The position numbers and the translations under genes are program-made. This document shows positions 1-7,848 of a stretch of 51,293 nt of DNA, in pieces. This DNA is from Nocardia wallacei (GTDB lineage: Bacteria; Actinomycetota; Actinomycetes; Mycobacteriales; Mycobacteriaceae), in assembly GCF_029869545.1 (NCBI RefSeq), contig NZ_JARWQD010000113.1, positions 1 through 51,293 on the forward strand, written 5' to 3'. The stretch's first letter is position 1. Every line of letters starts with the position of its first letter. Below the pieces are notes generated by a model that was given only the letters and a program-made list of their open reading frames with translations, was not told the origin of the DNA and made no database searches.

Positions 1-2145
1 ATCCGTGCTGCGCCGTGCCGCTTCGGCATCGGGCCAGACCGGCTGGTGCAATGCGGGGAGGTCGGCGCTCACCGTCGGCGGGGTTCCCGATTCGTGCGGC
101 CGACCACCGGACGCGCCTGCGAGGATGGGCGCCGCCTCGCCCGCCGCGTGCGCACCGCGCATCGCGGCGGCGAGGTTGTCGTGCTCGGCACCGAGCGTGG
201 CCAGCCACTGCACCTGCTCGGCCCGGCGCAGATGCGGCTCCGCGCTCGTGACGAGATCGGTGAAGTACGAAAGATGCGCTCGCCGTGCGGGATCCGCCTC
301 CCCCGACTCGGTGAGCCGATCCCGCGCGTACTGCTTGATCGTGTCGAGCATCCGGTAGCGCGGCGCGGCGGCACCGTCCTCGACAGGGAGCAGCAGCGAT
401 TTCTCGGTCAGCGCGGTCAGCAGCTCGAGCACCTCCCACTGCTCGACCACGATGTCCTGCGGGTTTCCGCCCCATTCGGCCGCGCTCGCGCAAACCTGTT
501 CTGCCGCTTCGAGACTCGCGCCGCCGGAGAATATGGCCAGCCTGCGCAGGACCAGGCGCTCGGCGTCGGTGAGCAGTTCCCAGCTCCAGTCGACCACCGC
601 GCGCAGCGTGCGGTGCTGGGGGATCGCGGTGCGGCTGCCGCCGGTCAGCAGGCGGAAACGGTCGTCGAGGCGGTCGGCGAGCTGGTCGAGGGTCATGGTG
701 CGCAGGCGGGCCGCGGCCAGTTCGATCGCCAGCGGGATCCCGTCGAGGGCCCGGCAGACGCGGGCCATGGCCGCCAGGGCGCGGGCGTCGGTGCCGAGGT
801 CCTTGCGTACCGCGCCGGCGCGGTCGCGGAACAGGGCGACGGCCGGGGAGGTCTCGATATCGGCGTCGGTGGCGGGCAGCGCCAGCGGGACGACCTGCCA
901 CAGGGCCTCGCCGGTGATGCCGAGCGGTTCGCGGCTGGTCGCGAGGATTCGCAGCCCGCGGCATTCACCCAGCAGCCGATGCGCGAACGCCGCCGCGGAC
1001 TCGATCACATGCTCGCAGTTGTCCAGGATCAGCAGCGTTTCGCGGTCGCGGACGGCGGCGATGAGCCGGTCGATCGGTTCGGCATCGGGCGCGCCGCCGA
1101 GCAGCGCGTCGCGGAGTCCGAGCGACGCCAGTGCCGATTGCGCGATGTCGTTCCCGCGCCCCTGCCCGGCGCCTCCCTCGTCTCCGCTCGCGCCGACGGC
1201 GGCCAGTTCCACCAGCCAGGCGCCGTCCGGCAGATCGTCGAGCATGGTCCGTGCGGTCTCGGTGGCCAGCCTGGTTTTCCCGGAGCCGCCGGGACCGGTC
1301 AGGGTCGTGAGGCGATGGTCGGCGATGAGTTCGCGCACCACGGCGACATCGGCGTACTTGCCGACGAAGCTGGTCAATTCGGCCCGCAGGTTCGTTCGGC
1401 GGTCTTCCTTCCGCGCGCCCACCTCGCCGCGTAGCAGTGCGACATGTAGTTCGGACAGCTCGGGCGAGGGGTCCGCGCCCAGCTCGTCGGCGAGCGCTTC
1501 CCGCGTGCGATCGAAGACGACGAGCGCCTCATTGCCGCGTCCCGCCGCGCCGAGCGCGCGCATCAGCGCGGCAACGAGCCGCTCCCGCAACGGATCCCGG
1601 GCCACCAGCTCGGTCAGCTCGGAGACCAGCGCCGCGCCCCGGCCGAGACGGATCTCCGCTTCGTAGCGATCCTCCGTCGCGGCCGCGCGCAGGCCCTCGA
1701 GACGGGTGATCACCGCGTCGAAGGCCTCGCTGTCCTGCACGCCGACGTCCTGCATGGGCGCGCCGCGCCACAGCTCGAGGGCCTCGCGCAGCAGCTCGGC
1801 CCGGTGCCCGTCGGCGCCGCCGCGGGCCTGCTCGAGAAGCTGTTCGAACCGCACGGCGTCGACGGCACCGGGTTCCACCGCGAGCCGGTATCCGCCCGCC
1901 TGCCCGTCGAGCGACCCGTCGGGAAGCAGCCGCCGCAGCCGGGACACCAGGGCCTGCAGGGCATTCGCCGCGTCGGCGGGCGGCTTCTCACCCCAGATCC
2001 AGTCGACCAGAGTCGATTTCGGGACCGCCCGGCCCGGTTCGAGCGCGAGCGCCACCAACAGCGCCCGCAACCGGACGCCCGGCACCTCGATCGTTCCCCC
2101 GTCATCTGCTCGGATATCGAGCGGTCCAAGCATTCCGATCTGCAC
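1..2145 (-). CDS. SARP/AfsR-type transcriptional regulator with NB-ARC ATPase (3' part beyond window)
   Basis: Continuous frame of 715 codons running off the window edge, so the C-terminus is missing. It starts at a GTG that gives the typical family opening (VQIGMLGPLDI). An OmpR-like winged-helix DNA-binding domain (about residues 1-92, with the WIWGEKPPADAANALQALVS stretch) is followed by a bacterial transcriptional activation (BTAD) helical domain (about 97-240). Next is an NB-ARC/STAND NTPase with a P-loop GPGGSGKT at 284-291 and a LILDNCEH Walker B-like segment, and then the start of a helical repeat region. The family activates secondary-metabolite operons by binding direct repeats near -35. 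It is divergent from the ferredoxin-P450 operon, whose upstream region contains 11-bp-spaced repeats, so control of that operon is inferred. Family call is firm; target is inference. Confidence 0.9.
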   Translation of the reverse strand, partial: MQIGMLGPLDIRADDGGTIEVPGVRLRALLVALALEPGRAVPKSTLVDWIWGEKPPADAANALQALVSRLRRLLPDGSLDGQAGGYRLAVEPGAVDAVRFEQLLEQARGGADGHRAELLREALELWRGAPMQDVGVQDSEAFDAVITRLEGLRAAATEDRYEAEIRLGRGAALVSELTELVARDPLRERLVAALMRALGAAGRGNEALVVFDRTREALADELGADPSPELSELHVALLRGEVGARKEDRRTNLRAELTSFVGKYADVAVVRELIADHRLTTLTGPGGSGKTRLATETARTMLDDLPDGAWLVELAAVGASGDEGGAGQGRGNDIAQSALASLGLRDALLGGAPDAEPIDRLIAAVRDRETLLILDNCEHVIESAAAFAHRLLGECRGLRILATSREPLGITGEALWQVVPLALPATDADIETSPAVALFRDRAGAVRKDLGTDARALAAMARVCRALDGIPLAIELAAARLRTMTLDQLADRLDDRFRLLTGGSRTAIPQHRTLRAVVDWSWELLTDAERLVLRRLAIFSGGASLEAAEQVCASAAEWGGNPQDIVVEQWEVLELLTALTEKSLLLPVEDGAAAPRYRMLDTIKQYARDRLTESGEADPARRAHLSYFTDLVTSAEPHLRRAEQVQWLATLGAEHDNLAAAMRGAHAAGEAAPILAGASGGRPHESGTPPTVSADLPALHQPVWPDAEAARRSTD

Positions 2146-2210
2146 CGGCCCATTCTGCCGCAGTCCCCTGCCCCCGCACGCCGCCCCCGCACCACTGCCC
2201 GGCAGCTCCA

Positions 2211-2247
2211 CCATTTCCGGCGCGCTTTCGGCCGGAATCCACGGTGG
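2211..2247. repeat. Dispersed palindromic element, copy A
   Basis: Imperfect palindrome TTTCCGGCGCGCTTTCGGCC followed by GGAATCCACGGTG, in the SARP / ferredoxin intergenic region. The same core recurs at 18431-18460 and, as an inverted pair, at 30169-30236. The flank GGAATCCACGGTG is shared exactly with the reverse complement of the 30211-30236 copy, so this is a real repeat family and not chance symmetry. Function unknown. Confidence 0.6.
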
Positions 2248-2312
2248 CTCCCGGCCCGTGGCTCGTGGTTGTTTATTGCCCGCGTGAACAGGGCGTATAT
2301 CGGGGCGGTCGG

Positions 2313-2343
2313 CGTATCAGGTGCGTATCAGGGCCGTATCAGG
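2313..2343 (+). promoter_or_regulatory. Three 11-bp-phased direct repeats (candidate SARP operator)
   Basis: CGTATCAGG occurs three times, starting at 2313, 2324 and 2335, exactly 11 bases (one helical turn) apart. The first repeat lies 97 bases upstream of the ferredoxin start. SARP regulators are known to bind short direct repeats at 11-bp pitch next to the -10 region, and a SARP gene is divergently encoded immediately to the left. The repeats are seen; SARP binding is inferred. No clear -10 box could be assigned. Confidence 0.6.
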
Positions 2344-2409
2344 GCGGGTGGCGACAGTGGTCCTGTGAACAGCGCAGTCAGCGCGGCATCGGAGAGCAAG
2401 GAGTAGCCG

Positions 2410-2604
2410 ATGGAACTCGTAGTGGACCGGGAGCGCTGCATCGGCGCCGGTATGTGCGTCATGACCGCGCCCGGCATTTTCGACCAGGACGACGAGGACG
2501 GGCGGGTGATCCTGCTGGGTACCGCGCCGGACCGGGAGTCCGAAGTCCGCGAGGCCGTCCAGGTGTGCCCGTCCGGCGCGATCACCTTCGACTCCGGCGA
2601 TTAG
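2410..2604 (+). CDS. 3Fe-4S type ferredoxin (P450 redox partner)
   Basis: Sixty-four residues, typical of the small actinobacterial ferredoxins that pass electrons to P450s. Cysteines C10, C16 and C53 (the last in a CPSGA context) are arranged as for a [3Fe-4S] cluster: the position of a fourth ligand is filled by other residues. An acidic surface (DQDDED) suits docking to a P450. A good ribosome site (AAGGAG, 6 bases before ATG) precedes it, and the P450 begins 47 bases downstream, so the two are almost certainly one operon. No ferredoxin reductase is encoded nearby, so the reductase must come from elsewhere. Confidence 0.9.
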   Translation: MELVVDRERCIGAGMCVMTAPGIFDQDDEDGRVILLGTAPDRESEVREAVQVCPSGAITFDSGD

Positions 2605-2651
2605 TCCCGGCCGGTAGGCCCCCTATCCCTTACTACAGATCAGGAATTCCC

Positions 2652-3860
2652 ATGACTATCCCTGTCCCGCACGGCCTTCCCGTCGATCGCACCGCGGGCC
2701 CCTTCAACCCGCCTCGCGAGATCAGCGCACTGCGCGACGCCCGCCCGGTCAGCCCCCTCGTCTTCCCCGACGGTCACGAGGGCTGGCTGGTCACCGGCTA
2801 CGACGAGGTCCGCCAGCTCATGGCCGACACCCGGTTCAGCTCCCGCCAGGACATCGGCATCGTCCACTCGGTGGAGGACAACCCGGACATGCCCGTGCAG
2901 ACCGAGCCGTCGCCGCAGATCCCGGGCCTGTTCGTCGCCATGGACCCGCCGGACCACACCCGGCTGCGGCGCAAGCTGATCGGCGCCTTCACCGTCAAGC
3001 GCATGAAGCAGCTCGAGGAGCACATCATCGAGATCACCGAGCGCCAGCTCGACGAGATGGCGAAGCTGACCCCGCCGGTCGATCTGGTCGCCGAGTTCGC
3101 GCTGCCGATGCCGTCGCTGGTGATCTGCGAACTGCTCGGGGTGCCGTACGCGGACCGGGCGACCTTCCAGGTCAACTCGGCCAAGTTCCTGGTGCGCGAG
3201 CAGTCGCTGGAGGAGAAGATGGGCGCCTACGGCGCGATGACTACCTATCTGGCCGGGCTGGTCGTCGGCAAGCGCGCCGAGCCCGGCGAGGACATCCTGT
3301 CCGATCTGGCCCGCGACGAGGACCTCAGCATCGAGGAGCTGACGGGCATCGCGTTCCTGCTGCTGCTCGCGGGCCACGAGACCACCGCCAACATGCTGGG
3401 TCTGGGCACCTTCGCGCTGCTGGAGCACCCCGGGCAGCTGGCGGAACTGCGCGCCGACGCGGAGCTGGTGCCCGAGGCCGTCGAGGAGCTGCTGCGCTAT
3501 CTGTCGGTCGCCGACATCTTCTACCGCTACGCGACCGAGGACATCGAGCTCGGCGGGGAAACGATCGGCAAGGGGTCGACCGTCGTCGTCTCGCTGCTGG
3601 CCGCCAACCACGACCCCCGGCGCTTTCACGACCCCGACGTCCTGGATATCCACCGCCGGGCCCGGGGTCTGGTGTCCTTCGGCCACGGCATCCACCAGTG
3701 CCTCGGCCAGCAGCTGGCCCGCATCGAGATGCGCGCCGGTTTCGCAGGTCTGGTGCGGCGCTTCCCCACCCTCCGGCTCGCCGTTCCCGCGGACGAGGTG
3801 AAGCTCCGGACCGACATGAATATCTATGGCGTGCACGAACTTCCGGTCACCTGGAGCTAG
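2652..3860 (+). CDS. Cytochrome P450 (CYP105-like)
   Basis: 402 residues, a normal length for a soluble bacterial class I P450. The I-helix oxygen-activation motif AGHETT is at 240-245, the ExxR of helix K at E279-R282, and the heme-binding loop FGHGIHQCLG has the thiolate ligand C350. The ANMLGLGTFALLEHP stretch after the I-helix resembles the CYP105 group, which hydroxylates varied xenobiotics and antibiotics; subfamily is inferred. The start is the ATG downstream of the ferredoxin; longer in-frame extensions upstream run through the ferredoxin gene and are rejected. Preceded by the ferredoxin, probably under SARP control. Substrate cannot be told from sequence. Confidence 0.95.
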   Translation: MTIPVPHGLPVDRTAGPFNPPREISALRDARPVSPLVFPDGHEGWLVTGYDEVRQLMADTRFSSRQDIGIVHSVEDNPDMPVQTEPSPQIPGLFVAMDPPDHTRLRRKLIGAFTVKRMKQLEEHIIEITERQLDEMAKLTPPVDLVAEFALPMPSLVICELLGVPYADRATFQVNSAKFLVREQSLEEKMGAYGAMTTYLAGLVVGKRAEPGEDILSDLARDEDLSIEELTGIAFLLLLAGHETTANMLGLGTFALLEHPGQLAELRADAELVPEAVEELLRYLSVADIFYRYATEDIELGGETIGKGSTVVVSLLAANHDPRRFHDPDVLDIHRRARGLVSFGHGIHQCLGQQLARIEMRAGFAGLVRRFPTLRLAVPADEVKLRTDMNIYGVHELPVTWS

Positions 3861-3915
3861 CCGCCCCGATCCACCCACGCGCCTCACGACACCCAATTCA
3901 CCAGGAGCACAAGCC

Positions 3916-4560
3916 ATGTCCACATTTCCCACCCCGGAGCCGATCGCCCTCAGCGTCGACCTACTCTCCGGTACCGTCACCGTCATCGCCTCCGACCGCA
4001 CCGACACCGTCGTCGACGTCCGCCCCGCCGACGCGTCCAAGAAGGGCGACGTGCGCGCCGCCGAACAGACCCGCGTCGATTTCCGCGACGGCACCCTGCG
4101 CGTAAAAACGGTGAAGGACTGGCGAACTCACACCCCGTTCGGCGGCAACCCGACGATCGAGGTCACCATCGAGGTCCCCACCGGCTCCCGCCTGACAGCC
4201 TCCACCGCCGTAGGCACACTGCTGGGCACCGGCCCACTCGGCCAGTGCGACCTCGAGGTCTCCGCCGGAAATATCGTCGTCGAACGCCCACTCGGCGCGG
4301 TCACCGCCAAGGTCGCCAAGGGCGACATCCGCATCGGCGAGGCAACCCGCGGCGAACTACACCTGGAAACGGCCGTGGGCGAACTGGAGATCGGCATCAA
4401 CCCGGCCAGCGCAGTCCGCCTGGAAACCACCGCAACCTCCGGCACCGTACAAAACCGAATGGCCCCCATCACCCACCCCCGAAACACCGGCGACACTGTC
4501 CACATCCAAGCCCGAAACTCCTACGGCAACATCATCATCCACCACACCACCCCGGTCTGA
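3916..4560 (+). CDS. DUF4097-like beta-repeat protein
   Basis: 214 residues after an AGGAG site. No signal peptide or membrane segment is visible. The body is a run of short beta strands in which 'imprinting' phrases recur (GTLLGTGPLG, GNIVVERPLGAV, GDIRIGEATRGE, GELEIGINPAS, GTVQNRM), the pattern of the DUF4097/adhesin-like right-handed beta-helix family. Many family members have no assigned function; in actinobacteria they often sit beside regulators or ABC transporters. It follows the P450 by 55 bases on the same strand and may be co-transcribed, ending at a strong terminator. Family call by pattern; role unknown. Confidence 0.75.
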   Translation: MSTFPTPEPIALSVDLLSGTVTVIASDRTDTVVDVRPADASKKGDVRAAEQTRVDFRDGTLRVKTVKDWRTHTPFGGNPTIEVTIEVPTGSRLTASTAVGTLLGTGPLGQCDLEVSAGNIVVERPLGAVTAKVAKGDIRIGEATRGELHLETAVGELEIGINPASAVRLETTATSGTVQNRMAPITHPRNTGDTVHIQARNSYGNIIIHHTTPV

Positions 4561-4581
4561 TGTCCTGCCGTTCTCAGGATC

Positions 4582-4609
4582 GGGATAGGGTCCACCCGGA
4601 CCCTATCCC
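4582..4609. terminator. Bidirectional hairpin terminator
   Basis: Perfect 12-bp stem GGGATAGGGTCC / GGACCCTATCCC with a 4-base ACCC loop, placed between the convergent DUF4097-like gene and the NUDIX gene. It overlaps the NUDIX stop codon. There is no strong T-run, as is usual for GC-rich actinobacterial terminators. Confidence 0.75.
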
Positions 4610-5076
4610 AAATAGGGCTGGCTGCGTTTTTCGATGTAATGCCGAAGCCGGAGTCTGACAGTATCGTGAACCGGAAGATCTTCGAGTTCATCCAACCCGA
4701 CGAAGCGAACTTCTGTGGATTCGCTACTGACCGCAATCCGCCCACCACAGACGCGCCCATAATAGGCGATATTGAATTCCTGACGTATCTCGCCATCTTC
4801 GTATTCGATGATATGTTCAGGATCAGTATAGATGCCGAGTAGTCCGGTGATCTCTATGTCCAGCCCAGTCTCCTCTTTGGTCTCCCGCACCACACACTGC
4901 TCGAGAGTTTCACCGATGTCCATCACACCGCCGGGCAGCGACCAATTCCCGGAGTCGCTTCGCCGCTGCATCAGAACAGCACCGTTCTCATCTAACACCA
5001 GCGCCGATCCCCCCGGAACCAAGCTGTTCGCCTTCGGCGCGTTCGGGTCCCGGTAGTAGTCACGCCGACTGCTCAT
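4603..5076 (-). CDS. NUDIX hydrolase
   Basis: 157 residues from the ATG (MSSRRDYYRD) that overlaps the end of the upstream XRE-type gene by 17 bases. The full Nudix box fits the consensus GX5EX7REUXEEXGU: G50, E56, R64-E65, E68-E69, G71. These enzymes hydrolyse nucleoside diphosphates linked to another moiety (damaged dNTPs, ADP-ribose and similar); the substrate is not predictable here. Translational coupling to the regulator gene implies joint expression, an arrangement repeatedly seen in actinomycetes. A longer in-frame extension upstream exists but lies wholly inside the regulator gene. Confidence 0.92.
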   Translation of the reverse strand: MSSRRDYYRDPNAPKANSLVPGGSALVLDENGAVLMQRRSDSGNWSLPGGVMDIGETLEQCVVRETKEETGLDIEITGLLGIYTDPEHIIEYEDGEIRQEFNIAYYGRVCGGRIAVSSESTEVRFVGLDELEDLPVHDTVRLRLRHYIEKRSQPYLG

Positions 5077-5821
5077 CGAATACTCCCTGCCGATACGGTG
5101 TAACCGTTCCCCAGATCTGCTCGACCTGATCCGCAAACGACGCAAACATCCCATGCGGAGACAACTCCCGCAAATGCAAGGCAGGATGTTGATAGCCCCT
5201 AGCCCGCACAAGATACGGGGTCACGATCATTTGATCATCGAATCGGAAGACCGAGTTGTAGAGATGCACCGAGTGCAGGCCTATCCGGCATCCCGGCGTA
5301 GTCGTCAGTGGGCCGAGCATGCTCAGCGCATTACGAACGCGACCCGACAACATTCCTTGCATTTGCTCGAGATCGTCACGTTCGGCAACGTGAGCACAAT
5401 CAGGATCAGCAAACGCCATACGAACCACTGCACCAGAACGGCATTTAACTCCGATTATCTGCGTGGCATCAGGCAGCAGCTCCAGGACGAACGGGTAGGC
5501 ATAGCCGATCAGGTCGATCCGATCGGTCGCACCGAGCAGAAGCGATGTCCACAGCCCGTTCGGTATATCCGCCCGATGCCCGTATGCACCGAGCACTTCT
5601 GCTGTCGCCGGTGCACCCGCAGTCAAGTCAGGACGTGTCTGCGGCCAGAGATTCTCTTCTGATTCACCCAGCAGTTCCGCAACCGCCGAACGAGTACGGC
5701 GATGTGGGACGCGCCCTGCGAGCCACCGATTCACGGTCTTCACGTCGACGCCTACGGCTGCGGCGAGCGTGTCCGAACCCAGCTGCGCCCGCAACATGGC
5801 CGACCTCAGGCGCTGACTCAT
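5060..5821 (-). CDS. XRE-type helix-turn-helix regulator
   Basis: 253 residues starting MSQRLRSAML after a GGTGG-type ribosome site. The N-terminal 45 residues form a helix-turn-helix (LGSDTLAAAVGVDVKTVNRW, with a WLAGR recognition-helix end) of the XRE/Cro class. The remaining 200 residues form a sensor-like domain without recognisable motifs; family members commonly pair with NUDIX enzymes. A 9-bp-arm dyad starts 14 bases upstream of the ATG and is probably its own operator, implying autoregulation of this gene and the overlapping NUDIX gene. The HTH is clear; the ligand is unknown. Confidence 0.8.
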   Translation of the reverse strand: MSQRLRSAMLRAQLGSDTLAAAVGVDVKTVNRWLAGRVPHRRTRSAVAELLGESEENLWPQTRPDLTAGAPATAEVLGAYGHRADIPNGLWTSLLLGATDRIDLIGYAYPFVLELLPDATQIIGVKCRSGAVVRMAFADPDCAHVAERDDLEQMQGMLSGRVRNALSMLGPLTTTPGCRIGLHSVHLYNSVFRFDDQMIVTPYLVRARGYQHPALHLRELSPHGMFASFADQVEQIWGTVTPYRQGVFDEQSA

Positions 5822-5835
5822 AGCGCCACCATAGA

Positions 5836-5873
5836 GGACACTTCCGGGACGTTTCCGGGAATTCGAAGTGTCC
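5836..5873. promoter_or_regulatory. Dyad operator upstream of XRE/NUDIX operon
   Basis: Perfect inverted repeat GGACACTTC (5836-5844) / GAAGTGTCC (5865-5873). Inside it, TTCCGGGA is repeated directly at 5842 and 5853. It starts 15 bases before the regulator start codon, a normal position for an autoregulatory operator. Binding is inferred. Confidence 0.55.
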
Positions 5874-5999
5874 ACCGAGGCGTCCCACACATGGTTCAGG
5901 TGTCCAGGCCGCTTGCATAACGTCGAGGTCAGGCACTCGGGACCGATGCGCAGCTATCCCAGTCCCGAGTCGGCTCACCAACGGCTACGAGGGGTCGAC

Positions 6000-6116
6000 A
6001 TGGAACGCCGCACAAGAATTTTCGAGTTCTCCGGGGGCTTCTTGGAGGTTGAGGACTACGGGGACGACAGGGGCAGGCAGGAACTGGATGACCGAACAAC
6101 TTCCGAGGCCTCATGA
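6000..6116 (+). CDS. Tiny acidic hypothetical protein
   Basis: Thirty-eight residues (MERRTRIFEFSGG...). The stop codon overlaps the ATG of the next gene in an ATGA junction, which is the main reason to believe it is translated. It is rich in acidic residues (EVEDYGDDRG) and has no recognised domain. A weak GAGGGG sequence lies upstream. It is divergent from the XRE/NUDIX operon. It could be a leader that couples translation of the membrane protein behind it. Confidence 0.4.
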   Translation: MERRTRIFEFSGGFLEVEDYGDDRGRQELDDRTTSEAS

Positions 6117-6394
6117 GCTGGCAGATTGGCCTGTTTATCGCGATTGCGCTGCCACTGGCGGTGTTCATGGTCGCGGCGTTCTGGCCTGAGAAGTTGCCGA
6201 AGGACCGAACCGTCCAAGCGATCCGGAAGCGGATCGAGCAGGAGGACGCCATGCTGGTTCGTGCCGGAGACCGTGAACAAGGTGTGCGGCTGGCCCGCGC
6301 CGCGCTCAACGCCCTACCGCCCGAGAAGCACTCGCTGACACTCCGAATGCTGATGGAGGAGATCGCGGGTCCAGAAGACAACGGTGTGGCGTAG
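6113..6394 (+). CDS. Small single-pass membrane protein, unknown
   Basis: Ninety-three residues. One hydrophobic segment at about 4-24 (IGLFIAIALPLAVFMVAAFW) is followed by a charged helical tail (KLPKDRTVQAIRKRIEQEDA). Topology is probably N-out with a cytoplasmic tail of about 65 residues. No family is recognised. Coupled to the 38-codon gene by an ATGA overlap, and converging on the EctC-like gene, which ends 25 bases downstream. Codon use looks like its neighbours. Confidence 0.55.
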   Translation: MSWQIGLFIAIALPLAVFMVAAFWPEKLPKDRTVQAIRKRIEQEDAMLVRAGDREQGVRLARAALNALPPEKHSLTLRMLMEEIAGPEDNGVA

Positions 6395-6419
6395 CCGGGT
6401 GCGGAAATCGAATGCGACC

Positions 6420-6770
6420 TCAGTCGCTTCCGGGTGGGACGGCGGGGTAGAAGACGCAGTACATGCGCAACTGGGTGTCGGCGATGATGGTGTGGCGTTC
6501 GTGGTTGTCGAGGAGGTACATGGTGCCGGGTTTCAGGGGGTGGGTCTGGTTGTTGTCGCGGTCCAGGAGGGTGCCGGTGCCTTCTATCAGCCAGACTGCC
6601 TCGATGTAGTCGGGGTAGTGGAGTGGGGTTTTCGTGCCGGGGGCGACTGTTGTTTCGTGGAGCGAGAATCCGACGTGGTCGTCGGAGAGGATGATTCGTT
6701 TCGAGGTCCAGGTTTCGGTGTCGACCTGGCGGTCGGTGCCGGTGATTTCAGCGGTTGTTCTGACGATCAT
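6420..6770 (-). CDS. ectC: EctC-like (L-ectoine synthase family) cupin, orphan
   Basis: 116 residues. The N-terminal 100 or so match ectoine synthase closely in pattern: MIVRTTAEITGTDR at the start, FSLHETTVAPGT, the LHYPDYIEAVWLIEGTG cupin strand, and a LDNHERH metal-site segment. EctC cyclises N-gamma-acetyl-diaminobutyrate to ectoine; usual length is about 130, and the conserved C-terminal tail is replaced here by PAVPPGSD. No ectA, ectB or ectD lies in the window. It overlaps the hydrolase gene by 23 bases. Solitary EctC proteins are known and may use imported precursors or do something else, so an ectoine role is not assured. Confidence 0.8.
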   Translation of the reverse strand: MIVRTTAEITGTDRQVDTETWTSKRIILSDDHVGFSLHETTVAPGTKTPLHYPDYIEAVWLIEGTGTLLDRDNNQTHPLKPGTMYLLDNHERHTIIADTQLRMYCVFYPAVPPGSD

Positions 6771-7683
6771 GGTGGGACCCCTTGTCCACGGAGTGCAGGA
6801 ATTCCAGGAGTTCGTCGATGGCCCGTCGGGCCTCGGGGATGTTCTTCATGATCCAGTTGTGCGGCATCGCGGGATATTCGTGCAGTTCGACGGGCACGCC
6901 CGCGATATCGCCGAGTTCCTTGATGCGCCGGGCGTCGGGCAGCAGGATGTCGCGATGGCCGATGAAGACGATGGCCGGGGCGAGTCCGGTCAGGTCGGCG
7001 AAGGCGGGGCTGACCTCGGGGTCGTCGAGCGCACGCTCGCCCGCGTACCACCGGCCCGCCTGCTGCAGCCCCGTCACACCGAGTTCCGGGTCGCGGTCGT
7101 CGAGGGCGAGCGAGAGCGGGTCGTCGGTGGCGAGATCGATCCACGGGGAGAACAGCGCGAGGGCCGCCGGTTGCGGCTCCCCGCGCTCGCGCAGGTGGCG
7201 GGCCAGGGTGAGCGCGAGCGTGCCACCGGCCGAATCCCCGAAGACGATCCGGTCGTGCGGCGCGACATCGCCGGTGACCTCGGCGTAGGCCCGCTCGATC
7301 ATGGGGATGGTGGCCCGGTGATCGTATTCGGGCGCCAGCGGGTACATCGGCATGGAGTAGGTGCATCCGAGCCGGTCGACCATCCTCGCCGCGAAGTGCC
7401 AGTGATGCCGCTCCGGCGCCTCGACGAAGCCGCCACCGTGCATGTGGAAGATGTGCCACGGCGAGGTGGGCCCGCGCGCGGGCGCGAGGGTATAGACGTC
7501 GTGGTCGTCGATCACGCGGGCGGTGACGCGGTAGGTCTCGGCGACGCGCCGCGGCGGGCGGGAACGCCCCGGCGCTTGATGCTGCGGCAATCGCTCGCGC
7601 ATGACGGCCGGTTCGGCGTAGAACCGCTTGTTCCGCTGCCACCGCATCCGCGCGATCACCGCCCGTGCGCGCAACGACGTCAC
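6748..7683 (-). CDS. Alpha/beta hydrolase, HSL / steryl acetyl hydrolase type
   Basis: 311 residues from a GTG with a GAGGG site just upstream (an in-frame ATG 60 bases earlier has no such site). The HGGG oxyanion-hole motif is at 82-85, the nucleophile elbow GDSAGG has S151, and an acid (FIGHRDILLPDA) and a histidine (MPHNW) complete the triad. This is the hormone-sensitive-lipase branch that takes short or medium acyl esters. It is the first gene of a two-gene operon with the EctC-like cupin; the 23-base overlap suggests coupled translation. No signal peptide is seen. Confidence 0.88.
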   Translation of the reverse strand: MTSLRARAVIARMRWQRNKRFYAEPAVMRERLPQHQAPGRSRPPRRVAETYRVTARVIDDHDVYTLAPARGPTSPWHIFHMHGGGFVEAPERHHWHFAARMVDRLGCTYSMPMYPLAPEYDHRATIPMIERAYAEVTGDVAPHDRIVFGDSAGGTLALTLARHLRERGEPQPAALALFSPWIDLATDDPLSLALDDRDPELGVTGLQQAGRWYAGERALDDPEVSPAFADLTGLAPAIVFIGHRDILLPDARRIKELGDIAGVPVELHEYPAMPHNWIMKNIPEARRAIDELLEFLHSVDKGSHHDRQNNR

Positions 7684-7848
7684 AACCCTCCCTCCGTCCG
7701 ATGGGGGCCACGGTGTGCGCCTACCCGTTCGCCCGCTCCGCAATCATGAACAGCGCCGATCCAGGGCCATTGCCTGCGACCGCCGGGCCGGATACCCTTC
7801 AATATCAGTGAACAGTCGTGCACCAAACTAATCGACTGGAGCGAGGAA

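Noticed and set aside
46..1434. Long plus-strand open frame opposite the SARP gene
   Set aside because: The minus frame carries SARP, BTAD and P-loop motifs; the plus frame is an arginine/glycine-rich shadow typical of high-GC DNA.
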